From Dichotomicrobium sp046543175 (GTDB taxonomy: Bacteria; Pseudomonadota; Alphaproteobacteria; Rhizobiales; Rhodomicrobiaceae), in contig JBKGZY010000046.1 in NCBI GenBank assembly GCA_046543175.1, forward strand, positions 1 through 15,342: a stretch of 15,342 bases of DNA, read 5' to 3'. The first letter of the stretch is position 1. Each line of letters opens with the position of its first letter. The position numbers were made by a program, and so were the translations under genes. Below, in pieces: positions 1 to 8,506 of the stretch. The notes under the pieces were generated by a model, which was not told where the DNA came from, made no database searches, and was given only the letters and a program-made list of their open reading frames with translations.

Positions 1-29
1 AAACATCTTTTCCGGCGCGGGTCGGTATG

Positions 30-54
30 ATACTTGACTGCTGCACTCAGATAA
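30..54. promoter_or_regulatory. Putative IscR type-1 binding site upstream of the iscR-suf operon
   Basis: The left half, ATACTTGACTG (30-40), matches the published E. coli type-1 half-site ATASYYGACTR at all 11 positions. The right half, CACTCAGATAA (44-54), matches its mirror YAGTCRRSTAT at 8 of 11, with the same 3-base centre. The site encloses a TTGACT hexamer (34-39) that could be a -35 element, so bound [2Fe-2S]-IscR would be expected to repress its own operon. The motif is seen directly. The binding role is inferred from the E. coli consensus, and alphaproteobacterial IscR sites can differ. Confidence 0.55.
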
Positions 55-62
55 TCTATCTC
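34..62 (+). promoter_or_regulatory. Candidate promoter of the iscR-suf operon
   Basis: A TTGACT -35-like hexamer at 34-39 is followed after 17 bases by TATCTC at 57-62, a weak -10. Transcription would then start near 69-70, inside the ICE-like element. A second possibility is TTCAAA (77-82) with TAATAT (100-105), also 17 bases apart, which puts the ICE-like box over the -35. Either layout lets the two predicted regulators cover the promoter. The -10 choices are weak, so only the general location is supported. Confidence 0.4.
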
Positions 63-66
63 TCGA

Positions 67-83
67 TTTAGAATGTTTCAAAA
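67..83. promoter_or_regulatory. Putative Irr-binding iron control element (ICE box)
   Basis: The sequence TTTAGAATGTTTCAAAA matches the Irr/ICE consensus TTTAGAAnnnTTCTAAA at 13 of 14 specified positions; only the T after TTC is changed, to A. Irr is the haem- and iron-responsive Fur-family regulator of Rhizobiales and relatives, and suf operons are among its predicted targets. The site begins 12 bases after the IscR-like site and 145 bases before the iscR start codon. The motif is seen; regulation is inferred. Confidence 0.6.
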
Positions 84-228
84 CACCCCGATTTCACGTT
101 AATATATGGGAGTGTGGACGTGTTCCTAGCACGCCGCGCACGGGAATTTGAATTGTTATGTCGCGGCGATCCCCCTGTTCGGGCGAAGAAATCGCCCTTC
201 GCTGCGCGTAAACCGGAGTATTAGGGCC

Positions 229-711
229 ATGCAGCTCAGTACGAAAGGGCGATACGCCGTCATGGCGATGGTCGATCTGGCGGCCTGTTCGTCCGATCAG
301 CCGGTCCGGCTGGCCTCGATTGCCGACAGGCAACAGATTTCGCTGGCTTATCTGGAGCAGTTGTTCACCAAGCTGCGCCGGGCCGGCCTGGTGAAGTCCG
401 CGCGCGGCCCCGGAGGCGGGTACAAATTGACGCGTCTTCCGGAAAAGATCGCCGTCTCGGAGATCATGATGGCGGTCGATGAGCCGATCAAGATGACGCG
501 CTGCATCACGGGCAGCGAGATTGCCTGCATCGGCAACAAGGGCCGCTGCCTGACGCACGACCTGTGGCGCGCACTGGGCGATCACATCCTGCTGTTCCTG
601 CAGACCGTGACGCTGCGCGATGTCCTGGATGGTGATCTGGTTCTCAGTGACAGCATGTTTGCCTCGTCGTCGGAGGCGGCCGCGAAGCTGGAAGGAGCGG
701 CGGCGGAATGA
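229..711 (+). CDS. iscR: Rrf2-family Fe-S cluster-responsive transcriptional regulator IscR
   Basis: A 160-residue Rrf2 protein, the usual size. The N-terminal winged helix (about 1-65) opens with MQLSTKGRYAVMAMVDLA and contains the wing SARGPGGGYKL (57-67). The Fe-S ligand loop has Cys92, Cys100, Cys107 and His110 in the context CLTHDLW. The cysteine spacing is C-x7-C-x6-C-x2-H rather than the C-x5-C-x5-C-x2-H of E. coli IscR, but all four ligands are present. As holo-protein it should sense cellular Fe-S supply and repress this operon through the site at 30-54. I chose ATG 229 because family alignment starts there and GGAG (215-218) lies 10 bases upstream. The frame is open further upstream to 148, but that part has no family homology that I can see. 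The stop overlaps the next start as ATGA. Confidence 0.95.
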   Translation: MQLSTKGRYAVMAMVDLAACSSDQPVRLASIADRQQISLAYLEQLFTKLRRAGLVKSARGPGGGYKLTRLPEKIAVSEIMMAVDEPIKMTRCITGSEIACIGNKGRCLTHDLWRALGDHILLFLQTVTLRDVLDGDLVLSDSMFASSSEAAAKLEGAAAE

Positions 712-1901
712 TGCGGACCCGGTGCTATTTCGATCATAACGCCTCCTCGCCGCTGCGCCCGGACGCGCGCGAGGCCATGGCCGGTGCGCTGGACCTCATT
801 GGCAATGCCTCGTCGGTCCATGCCGAGGGTCGCGCCGCGCGGGCCGTCATCGAGGACGCGCGCGAGCAGGTGGCGCGGCTCTGCGGGGCCGCGAGCGCCC
901 AGGTCGTGTTTACCAGCGGGGGAACCGAGTCGAATGTGCTGGCGCTCGCGCCGGAATGGCTGAGCAAGCTGCCGGGTTACGACGCCGGACGGGTGCATCT
1001 GTTCACCTCCGCCATCGAGCATGCCTCGGTGCTGGGCGGCGGCATGTTTCCGGCGGAGCGGATTTCGCGCCTGCCCGTGACGGCGGATGGCGTCGTCGAT
1101 GTCGACACCGCGCGGGAACTGCTGGCCGCACATGCCGGAGAGACGGACGGCGCGCCGTTCATGGTCTCGGTCGTGAGCGCGAACAACGAAACCGGCGCGA
1201 TTCAGCCGGTGGCCTCGCTCGGCGAGATCGTCCGCGAGGCGGGCGGCGTGCTGCATTGCGACGCCGTGCAGTCGTTCGGGCGCGTGCGTGTGGATGAGAA
1301 CGGGCTAGGCGCGGACCTGATAAGCGTGTCGGCGCACAAGTTTGGCGGCCCGAAGGGCGCGGGCGCCCTGATTATCGCGCGCGATGAGCTGCACAATCCC
1401 GCGCCGGTCATGCATGGCGGCGGGCAGGAGCGCGGCCGGCGCGCGGGCACCGAGAATATCGCCGCGATCGCCGGCTTTGGCGCGGCCGCGGCGGCCGTGG
1501 CGCGTGAATTCGAAACGGGCGAGGGGATCGGCGCGGTTCAGCCGCTGCGCGAGCGCCTCGAAACGGAACTCCGGCACATCGCGCCGGATGCCTGGATCGC
1601 GGCGGAGAACGCGCCGCGCCTGCCGAACACGACATGCGTGGCGGTGCCCGGTCTGCACGGTGAGACGCTGGTGATCGCGATGGACCTGGAAGGCATCGCG
1701 GTGAGCGCCGGCTCGGCCTGCTCCTCGGGCAAGGTGGAGCGCAGCCACGTGCTCGACGCGATGGGCATGGACAATGAAACCGCATCCGGCGCGATCCGTA
1801 TCAGCCTGGGATGGAATTCGACGGCCGGCGAAATCGACAGGTTCCTGAGCGCCTGGCAGGCGGTCTACGAGCGGCGGAAACTGCGTCCGGCAGCCGCCTA
1901 G
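708..1901 (+). CDS. Cysteine desulfurase, group I (NifS/IscS-like)
   Basis: A PLP-dependent class V aminotransferase-fold enzyme of 397 residues that removes sulfur from L-cysteine as a persulfide, giving alanine. Visible motifs are FDHNASSPL near the N-terminus, SGGTESN, EHASV, SANNETGAIQP, the PLP lysine Lys211 in SAHKFGGPKG, the GGGQERGRRAGTEN segment, and the mobile-loop catalytic Cys338 in SAGSACSSG. The longer active-site loop is that of group I enzymes and differs from SufS further along the operon. The gene starts within the iscR stop (ATGA), with AAGGAG (692-697) 10 bases upstream; an ATG at 711 is a possible alternative. Alphaproteobacteria commonly carry this gene as iscS/nifS in the iscRS-suf layout. 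The exact symbol is not certain because no iscU scaffold accompanies it. Confidence 0.93.
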   Translation: MMRTRCYFDHNASSPLRPDAREAMAGALDLIGNASSVHAEGRAARAVIEDAREQVARLCGAASAQVVFTSGGTESNVLALAPEWLSKLPGYDAGRVHLFTSAIEHASVLGGGMFPAERISRLPVTADGVVDVDTARELLAAHAGETDGAPFMVSVVSANNETGAIQPVASLGEIVREAGGVLHCDAVQSFGRVRVDENGLGADLISVSAHKFGGPKGAGALIIARDELHNPAPVMHGGGQERGRRAGTENIAAIAGFGAAAAAVAREFETGEGIGAVQPLRERLETELRHIAPDAWIAAENAPRLPNTTCVAVPGLHGETLVIAMDLEGIAVSAGSACSSGKVERSHVLDAMGMDNETASGAIRISLGWNSTAGEIDRFLSAWQAVYERRKLRPAAA

Positions 1902-1984
1902 ACGCTGCCCGGCATGACAACAGCACGAACCGCGCGATAGCGCCGGTTCAGAACGGACAACGGCAACTGACAGGAGTAGTTGAA

Positions 1985-3492
<1,508 letters not shown>

Positions 3493-3496
<4 letters not shown>

Positions 3497-3759
3497 TCGC
3501 GGCCTTGCAAGTCCTGATGTCAGGACTGAAACGCGACCTCAAGGCTGGTATCAATGCCGGCGGACGGGCGCACGTCGTGGGGATTCTGACAGCGCTTGCG
3601 TTCTCGGCGCCGCTGATCGTCGCGCTGTTCGCGCTGAGCCCGCTGGGCATCGGGGCGAGCACGGCGATCGGCTGCACGGTGCAGCTTTTCGCGGGCTGGA
3701 TCGCGGCGGGGCGGCACGAGCGCGTCCATGACAGCGACAATCCGGCGTCGGTCCGATAG
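3493..3759 (+). CDS. Small uncharacterised membrane protein within the suf operon
   Basis: An 88-residue protein I cannot assign to a named family. It has a short amphipathic, basic N-terminus (1-27, with KRDLK), then two hydrophobic stretches: about 28-49 (VVGILTALAFSAPLIVALFAL) and about 52-72 (GIGASTAIGCTVQLFAGWIAA). These are separated by a Ser-Pro turn and followed by a charged tail, GRHERVHDSDNPASVR. This suggests an inner-membrane hairpin with both ends in the cytoplasm. The start overlaps the sufB stop (ATGA) and AGGA (3481-3484) lies 8 bases upstream, so it should be translationally coupled to sufB. A 70-base gap follows before sufC. One cysteine (Cys61) lies in the second hydrophobic segment. 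Its presence inside the operon suggests a SUF- or membrane-linked role, but nothing in the sequence proves that. Confidence 0.7.
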
Positions 3760-3829
3760 CTACGAATACGAACATGAACGGGGCGGCATCCGCCGTTCGC
3801 GAGAAACAGGAAGTGACGGGAAATAGCAG

Positions 3830-4585
3830 ATGCTCGAAATCAAGAACTTGCATGTGAAGATCGCAGAAGACGATACCGAAATCATCCGCGGCCTCGACCT
3901 CACCGTGCCGAAGGGCGAGGTTCATGCGCTGATGGGGCCGAACGGCTCGGGCAAGTCCACGCTGGCCTATGTGCTGGCCGGCAAGGAGGACTACGAGGTC
4001 ACGGAAGGCTCGATCCACTGGAACGGGGAAGACCTGCTGGAGATGGAGCCGGACGAGCGCGCCCGCGCCGGCGTGTTCCTGGCCTTCCAGTATCCACTCG
4101 AGATCGCGGGCGTCGCCTCGATGACCTTCCTGCGCACGGCGATCAACGCGCATCGCAAGGCGCGCGGCGAATCCGAGCTGACCACGCCGGACTTCATGAA
4201 GCTGGTGCGCCAGAAGGCCGGCGATCTCGGCATCTCGATGGACATGCTCAAGCGCCCGGTCAACACCGGCTTTTCCGGCGGCGAGAAGAAGCGCTTCGAG
4301 ATTCTCCAGATGGCGCTGATGGAGCCGGGCATGTGCGTGCTGGACGAGACCGACTCCGGGCTGGATATCGACGCGGTGCGCATCGTCGCCGACGGCGTGA
4401 ACAAGCTGCGCCATCCCGACCGGGCGATCCTGCTGATCACGCACTATCAGCGCCTGCTGGACTACATTGTGCCGGATCACGTGCATGTGCTGATTGGCGG
4501 CAGGATCGCGCGCTCGGGCGACAAGGAACTGGCGCGCGAGTTGGAGAAATCGGGTTACGCCGCTTACGGCGAACAGGCCGCGTAA
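3830..4585 (+). CDS. sufC: Fe-S cluster assembly ATPase SufC
   Basis: SufC is the soluble ABC-type ATPase that binds SufB and SufD and drives their rearrangement during cluster assembly. The product has 251 residues. The order of motifs is Walker A GPNGSGKST (36-44), Q-loop region LAFQYPLEI, ABC signature FSGGEKKR, Walker B with the SufC-type sequence CVLDETDSGLDIDAV, and the H-loop in LLITHYQRLLDYI. The tail KSGYAAYGEQAA is also typical. ATG 3830 matches the usual N-terminus MLEIKNLHVKI; AGGAAG at 3808-3813 is rather far away, so the ribosome site is not strong. The stop TAA runs directly into sufD. All the ATP-site residues that I can check are present. Confidence 0.97.
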   Translation: MLEIKNLHVKIAEDDTEIIRGLDLTVPKGEVHALMGPNGSGKSTLAYVLAGKEDYEVTEGSIHWNGEDLLEMEPDERARAGVFLAFQYPLEIAGVASMTFLRTAINAHRKARGESELTTPDFMKLVRQKAGDLGISMDMLKRPVNTGFSGGEKKRFEILQMALMEPGMCVLDETDSGLDIDAVRIVADGVNKLRHPDRAILLITHYQRLLDYIVPDHVHVLIGGRIARSGDKELARELEKSGYAAYGEQAA

Positions 4586-4596
4586 TGGAGCCAGCG

Positions 4597-5949
4597 ATGA
4601 ACATAGAAACGCCAGTGCGCGTGACGGAGGATCATTCGCCGGCCGAGGCGCAGATCCTGCGCTATTTCGAGGGCGACATCGCGCGCGAAACCGACGAGCG
4701 ACTGCGCCGGCTCCGCGAACAGGCGATTACCGCGTTCGCCCGCAGCGGGCTGCCGCATCGCCGCGTCGAGGAATGGAAATATACCGATCTGCGCGCCCGC
4801 ATGCGCGAGGCGTTCCCGCCCGCGCCGCGAACCGGCGGCATCGGCGAGGCGGAACTCGAGCGCGCGCTCGGGCATTTCGCGGCTCTGGACGCCCATGTCG
4901 TGGTGTTCGTCAATGGCTATCATCAACCGATCAGTGCCGTGGAGGCGCCCAACGTGCAGGTGATGAGCCTTTGCGAAGCGCTGGCGACGCGCCCCGGCTG
5001 GTTCGAGGACGCGTTTGGCCGCACAAATCCGCAGGACGGTGAAACGGTCGCCAGCCTCGTCACCGCCTTCATGACCGACGGGGCCGCGGTGCGCATCGCC
5101 GCGCCGGCGAACGGGACGGCCGCCAAGCCGGTCCATCTCGTTTATGTCAACACCGGCGATGAGCCGGGCCGCGTGGCCACCCGCAACCTGATCCGCGTGG
5201 AAAGCGGCGCGGAAGCGAGCGTGATCGAGCATTACGTCAGCCTGTCGGAAACAGCGTTCCACAGCTTCGCGATGACCGAGCTTTCGGCGGGCGATGGCGC
5301 GCGGATCGAGCACCTGAAGATCCAGGACGAGAACAGGGCCACGACGCATCTGGCGAGCTGGAACCTGTGGCTGGGGGCGGGCGTGACCTACCGTGCGACG
5401 CATCTCAATGCCGGCGGCGAATTGACCCGCAACCAGGTGTTCCTGCGCTACGCCGGCGAGGATACGGCCGCGTCGGTGAACGGCGCCTGCCTCGGCCGGG
5501 GCACGCAGCATTTCGACACGACCATGGTGATCGAGCATGCGGTGCCGTCGTGCTGGAGCCGCGAACTGGTGAAATCCGTGCTCGACGACAAGTCGCGCTC
5601 GGTGTTCCAGGCCAAGGTGCATGTGCATCCCGGCGCGCAGAAGACCGACGGCAAGCAGATGGCGAATGCGCTGCTGCTCTCCGACGAGGCGGAGTTCGAT
5701 TCCAAGCCGGAACTGGAGATTTACGCCGACGACGTGGTCTGCGGCCACGGCTCGACCTCGGGCCAGCTCGACGCGGACGCCATGTTCTACCTGCGCTCGC
5801 GCGGCATGCCCGAGCCGGAAGCCCGCGCGCTGCTGATCGCCGCCTTCGTTGACGAGGTCTTCGACGGCATCGAGAACGAACGCCTGCGCGACGCGCTGAC
5901 GGCCCGCACGGCGGACTGGCTCAGCTATTCGGTCGACAAGGGCGCGTGA
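4597..5949 (+). CDS. sufD: Fe-S cluster assembly protein SufD
   Basis: SufD is the SufB paralogue that completes the SufBC2D scaffold and is linked to iron entry. The product has about 450 residues. An N-terminal helical part includes RRVEEWKYTDL, a typical SufD segment, and the SufBD core runs to the end with VHVHPGAQKTDGKQ, LLLSDEAEFDSKPELEIYADDVVCGHGST and the helical FYLRSRGMPEPEARALLI. Cys382 and His384 in VCGHG correspond to E. coli Cys358 and His360. The start is chosen at ATG 4597 because GGAG (4587-4590) lies 6 bases upstream. The ATG at 4585, overlapping the sufC stop, would add only four residues (MEPA). The stop is 25 bases before sufS. Confidence 0.95.
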   Translation: MNIETPVRVTEDHSPAEAQILRYFEGDIARETDERLRRLREQAITAFARSGLPHRRVEEWKYTDLRARMREAFPPAPRTGGIGEAELERALGHFAALDAHVVVFVNGYHQPISAVEAPNVQVMSLCEALATRPGWFEDAFGRTNPQDGETVASLVTAFMTDGAAVRIAAPANGTAAKPVHLVYVNTGDEPGRVATRNLIRVESGAEASVIEHYVSLSETAFHSFAMTELSAGDGARIEHLKIQDENRATTHLASWNLWLGAGVTYRATHLNAGGELTRNQVFLRYAGEDTAASVNGACLGRGTQHFDTTMVIEHAVPSCWSRELVKSVLDDKSRSVFQAKVHVHPGAQKTDGKQMANALLLSDEAEFDSKPELEIYADDVVCGHGSTSGQLDADAMFYLRSRGMPEPEARALLIAAFVDEVFDGIENERLRDALTARTADWLSYSVDKGA

Positions 5950-5974
5950 CAACGGGGTTAGGAAAGCCGATTTG

Positions 5975-7246
5975 ATGGACCAGGCGAATATTCCGCGTAC
6001 GGGCGAACCGGCGGTGGGGCCGGAAGCGCCGCTCGATCCGCTGCGGATCAGGGACGATTTCCCGATCCTGTCACGGGAGGTGTACGGCAAGCCGCTCGTT
6101 TATCTCGACAACGCCGCCTCGGCGCAGAAGCCGAAGGCGGTGCTGGACGCGATCCAGCACGCCTATGCGCAGGAATACGCCAATGTCCATCGCGGGCTGC
6201 ACTATCTCAGCAACGCATCGACCGAGGCTTACGAGAACGCGCGCGGCACGGCCGCGACATACCTGAACGCGCCGTCGAGCGACGAGATCATCTTCACCTC
6301 GAATGCCACGGCGGCGATCAATCTCGTCGCGCAGTCCTTCGGCGGGATGCGCATCGGCGAGGGCGACGAGATCGTCCTCACCATCATGGAGCACCATTCC
6401 AACATCGTGCCGTGGCATTTCCACCGCGAGCGGCGCGGCGCGAAGCTGGTCTGGGTGCCGGTCGGCGATGACGGCTCGTTCAGCCTGGAGGCGTTCGAGC
6501 GGGCGCTGAGCCCGCGCACCAGGATGGTGGCGATCACGCATATTTCCAACGTGCTCGGAACCGTCGTGCCGGTGAAGGAGGTCACGCGCATCGCCCATGA
6601 GCGCGGTATCCCGGTGCTCGTCGACGGCAGCCAGGGCGCGGTGCATCTGCCGGTGGACGTTCAGGACATCGGCTGCGATTTCTACGTGTTCACGGGCCAC
6701 AAGGTCTACGGCCCGTCCGGCATCGGGGTGCTCTACGCCAAGCGCGAGCATCTCGAAGCCATGCCGCCGTTTCTCGGCGGCGGCGAGATGATCGAGTCGG
6801 TGCGCACCGACGACATCACCTATGGCGTGCCGCCGCACAAGTTCGAGGCCGGCACGCCGCCGATCGTGCAGGCGATCGGGCTGGGCGCGGCGCTGGACTA
6901 CGTGATGAGCCTCGGACGCGAGCGGATCGCGGCCCACGAGGCGCGGCTGCGCGATTACGCACATGAACAGCTGCGCGCGATCAACTCGCTGCGGCTGATC
7001 GGCGAGGCGCCGGGCAAGGGGTCGATCGTGTCCTTCGACATGAAGGACGCCCATGCCCATGACATGGCGACGATCATGGACCGTTCGGGCGTGGCGGTGC
7101 GCGCCGGGCATCATTGCGCCGAGCCGCTGATGGCGCGCTTCGGTGTCACCGCGACCTGCCGTGCGTCGTTCGGCCTTTACAACACGACCGAGGAGGTCGA
7201 CGCGCTGGTTGACGCCATTACGCGCGCACAGAGCTTTTTCGCCTAA
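5975..7246 (+). CDS. sufS: Cysteine desulfurase SufS (group II)
   Basis: A 423-residue PLP enzyme that makes a persulfide from cysteine for the SufBCD scaffold. The first 25 or so residues are a variable lead, followed by IRDDFPILSREVYGKPLVYLDNAA. Then come NVHRGLHYLS, FTSNATAAINLVA, IMEHHSNIVPW, DGSQGAVH and the PLP lysine Lys243 in FTGHKVYGPSG. The catalytic Cys381 lies in RAGHHCAEPLM, the short-loop form that defines group II. Such enzymes depend on a SufE or SufU partner, and neither is in the window. ATG 5975 is preferred, with AGGAA (5960-5964) 10 bases upstream; TTG 5972 is in frame directly before it. It is the second desulfurase in the operon, a common alphaproteobacterial arrangement. 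Confidence 0.96.
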   Translation: MDQANIPRTGEPAVGPEAPLDPLRIRDDFPILSREVYGKPLVYLDNAASAQKPKAVLDAIQHAYAQEYANVHRGLHYLSNASTEAYENARGTAATYLNAPSSDEIIFTSNATAAINLVAQSFGGMRIGEGDEIVLTIMEHHSNIVPWHFHRERRGAKLVWVPVGDDGSFSLEAFERALSPRTRMVAITHISNVLGTVVPVKEVTRIAHERGIPVLVDGSQGAVHLPVDVQDIGCDFYVFTGHKVYGPSGIGVLYAKREHLEAMPPFLGGGEMIESVRTDDITYGVPPHKFEAGTPPIVQAIGLGAALDYVMSLGRERIAAHEARLRDYAHEQLRAINSLRLIGEAPGKGSIVSFDMKDAHAHDMATIMDRSGVAVRAGHHCAEPLMARFGVTATCRASFGLYNTTEEVDALVDAITRAQSFFA

Positions 7247-7258
7247 GGGAGCGACGAT

Positions 7259-7708
7259 ATGAACGAATGGATCAGCGAACCGGCGGAGGCTGACGCCAAG
7301 CAGCCGGAGGAGACCGAGACGCCGGCCACTTCCACCGAAGCGCAGGAAACGGCGTCGGCGGAGACGGGCGGCGAACAGAGTTCGGCGATCCCGCAGGAAG
7401 AACTGGAGCGCATGAGCGCGGACATCATCGCGTCGCTGAAGACGGTCTACGACCCGGAAATCCCGGTCGATATCTACGAGCTGGGCCTGATCTACCGTGT
7501 CGAGATCGAAGATGACCGCATGGTCAAGGTGCTGATGACGCTGACCGCGCCCGGCTGCCCGGTGGCCGGCGAAATGCCGATCTGGGTGGAGAACGCCGTG
7601 AGCGCCGTGCCGGGCGTGAGCGGCGCGAAGGTGGAACTGACCTTCGATCCGCCCTGGGACATGTCGCGCATGTCCGAAGAGGCGCAGATGACGCTCGGCA
7701 TCTTCTGA
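7259..7708 (+). CDS. sufT: SUF-associated DUF59 (MIP18/SufT-like) Fe-S maturation protein
   Basis: A 149-residue protein. Residues 1 to about 45 are a low-complexity stretch rich in Glu, Thr and Ala. From about 50 onward is a DUF59/MIP18 domain with DPEIPVDIYELGLIY (65-79), the conserved TLTAPGCPVAGEMP with Cys100, and a C-terminal VELTFDPPWDMSRMSEEAQMTLGIF, all characteristic of suf-linked members. Such proteins act in Fe-S cluster carriage or delivery to target proteins; the exact reaction is not settled. AGGGAG (7246-7251) sits 7 bases before ATG 7259 and just overlaps the sufS stop, so it is clearly part of the operon. The acidic N-terminal extension is longer than the core domain needs. 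The symbol sufT is used loosely for this family; the bare DUF59 name is safer. Confidence 0.88.
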   Translation: MNEWISEPAEADAKQPEETETPATSTEAQETASAETGGEQSSAIPQEELERMSADIIASLKTVYDPEIPVDIYELGLIYRVEIEDDRMVKVLMTLTAPGCPVAGEMPIWVENAVSAVPGVSGAKVELTFDPPWDMSRMSEEAQMTLGIF

Positions 7709-7765
7709 TGCCGGTGGGCGGCCTCGTTACGAGGGCATGGCGGGAATGCGGATCGGCACGACGGG

Positions 7766-7794
7766 TTGGCAAAGCCGCCGGGTTATCCCATACT
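7766..7794 (+). promoter_or_regulatory. Candidate internal promoter in front of sufA
   Basis: The gap between the DUF59 gene and sufA is 124 bases, the largest inside the operon. It contains TTGGCA (7766-7771; 5 of 6 to the -35 consensus), exactly 17 bases, then CATACT (7789-7794; 4 of 6 to the -10). A start near 7801 would leave a leader of about 30 bases before sufA. This could give sufA independent expression. The match is moderate and could be chance. Confidence 0.3.
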
Positions 7795-7832
7795 CAAGAG
7801 AACGAAACCGCAGACATGACGGATCGCTATTC

Positions 7833-8216
7833 ATGACACGTGCCAATTCTTTCAAGGTTCTCAGCCTGACCGACGCGGCGGCCAAGCGCCTCTCGGAAAT
7901 CATCGCGGCGCGCGAAGAACCGGTCGCGGGCGTGCGTGTCGGGCTGAAGAAGGGCGGCTGCGCGGGCATGGAATACACCATGGAATATGCCGCCGAAGTC
8001 GGCCCGACGGACGATGTCGTGGAGGAAAAGGGTGTCAGGCTGTTGATCGAGCCGCAGGCCACGCTGTTTCTGCTCGGCACGGAAATGGACTACCAGGAGG
8101 GCAAGCTGTCCTCGGGCTTCGTGTTCAACAACCCCAACCAGACCAGCGCCTGCGGCTGCGGCGAGTCCGTGGAGATCGCACCGGCAGCCGGCGGTAAAGT
8201 CTCTGAAGACGCCTGA
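7833..8216 (+). CDS. sufA: A-type Fe-S cluster carrier SufA (IscA/HesB family)
   Basis: A 127-residue A-type carrier that receives Fe-S clusters from the scaffold and passes them to apo-proteins. The HesB-like domain starts at VLSLTDAAAKRLSEII and holds the three invariant cysteines, Cys43 in KKGGCAGMEY and Cys107/Cys109 in SACGCGESVEI. The C-terminal extension APAAGGKVSEDA is unremarkable. ATG 7833 is chosen because the family begins here; a weak GGA (7821-7823) lies 9 bases upstream. The in-frame ATG at 7737 would add 32 arginine-rich residues with no family match. It is the last gene of the suf operon. Confidence 0.93.
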   Translation: MTRANSFKVLSLTDAAAKRLSEIIAAREEPVAGVRVGLKKGGCAGMEYTMEYAAEVGPTDDVVEEKGVRLLIEPQATLFLLGTEMDYQEGKLSSGFVFNNPNQTSACGCGESVEIAPAAGGKVSEDA

Positions 8217-8264
8217 GGGCCGAGCGCCAGGATGGCTTCTATTGGCGCCAGAAGGACTCTTAGA

Positions 8265-8309
8265 GCGCCGGGCGAAAAAGTGGAAACCGGTTTTTCGCAA
8301 ACCCGGCGC
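8265..8309. repeat. Palindromic intergenic repeat unit A
   Basis: This is a nested inverted repeat. The outer arms are GCGCCGGG (8265-8272) and CCCGGCGC (8302-8309); the inner arms are GCGAAAAA (8272-8279) and TTTTTCGC (8291-8298), around a centre GTGGAAACCGG. The AAAAAGTGGAAACCGGTTTTT core resembles a motif that recurs in intergenic regions of Hyphomicrobiales genomes, from memory. It may be a REP-like element or contribute to termination of the suf operon. Confidence 0.6.
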
Positions 8310-8323
8310 GACAACCAAAGACT

Positions 8324-8365
8324 CTACAGCATCGGACGATCCGGATTTGTCGCCCGATGCTGTAG
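8324..8365. repeat. Palindromic intergenic repeat unit B; candidate suf operon terminator
   Basis: The arms CTACAGCATCGG (8324-8335) and CCGATGCTGTAG (8354-8365) are perfect over 12 bases. After one mismatch the pairing continues with CGA (8337-8339) and TCG (8350-8352), leaving a loop of about 10 bases. No T-run follows on the + strand, so if it stops transcription it is not a classic intrinsic terminator. It probably belongs to the same repeat family cluster as its neighbours. Confidence 0.6.
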
Positions 8366-8403
8366 CGCGAATTTCGGTCAGGCCGAACCGCTTCAGTTTC
8401 GTC

Positions 8404-8506
8404 ATTGCCGGACTTGATCCGGCAATCCAACTTGCGAATCAACATTCTGCGGCATTGGATGCCCGTGTTCCTGGGGTCGAGCCCAAGGACAGGCAAGCAC
8501 GGGCAT
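8404..8506. repeat. Palindromic intergenic repeat unit C (two hairpins)
   Basis: The first hairpin has perfect 9-base arms, ATTGCCGGA (8404-8412) and TCCGGCAAT (8418-8426), with a 5-base loop. The second has arms ATGCCCGTG (8459-8467) and CACGGGCAT (8498-8506), with further pairing inside around GGGGTCGAGCCC. This GTCATTGCCGGACTTGATCCGGCAAT type of sequence is a common dispersed element between alphaproteobacterial genes, from memory. A shortened relative, CGTCATTGCCGGGCCACGCC, reappears at 10931-10950. Confidence 0.65.

Noticed and set aside
181..197. A small hairpin GGGCGA/TCGCCC in the iscR leader as a regulatory RNA element
   Set aside because: Only 6 base pairs with a 5-base loop, 30 bases before the start; too weak to call a riboswitch or attenuator.
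582..1256. A 224-codon (-) strand frame opposite the iscR end and desulfurase gene
   Set aside because: Antisense of a confidently identified gene; no supporting motif.
1811..1984. An in-frame 58-codon extension of sufB that would overlap the group I desulfurase gene
   Set aside because: GTG 1985 has a well-placed CAGGAG and SufB homology starts there. The extension is arginine-rich, lacks a ribosome site and is simply another frame of the desulfurase gene and the gap after it.
4564..6090. A 508-codon open frame on the (-) strand opposite sufD
   Set aside because: Antisense shadow of sufD and the start of sufS; low-information composition and no family.
8160..8216. A frameshift or fusion at the sufA C-terminus
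   Set aside because: The tail after CGCGESVEI is a normal, variable extension and the stop codon is clean.
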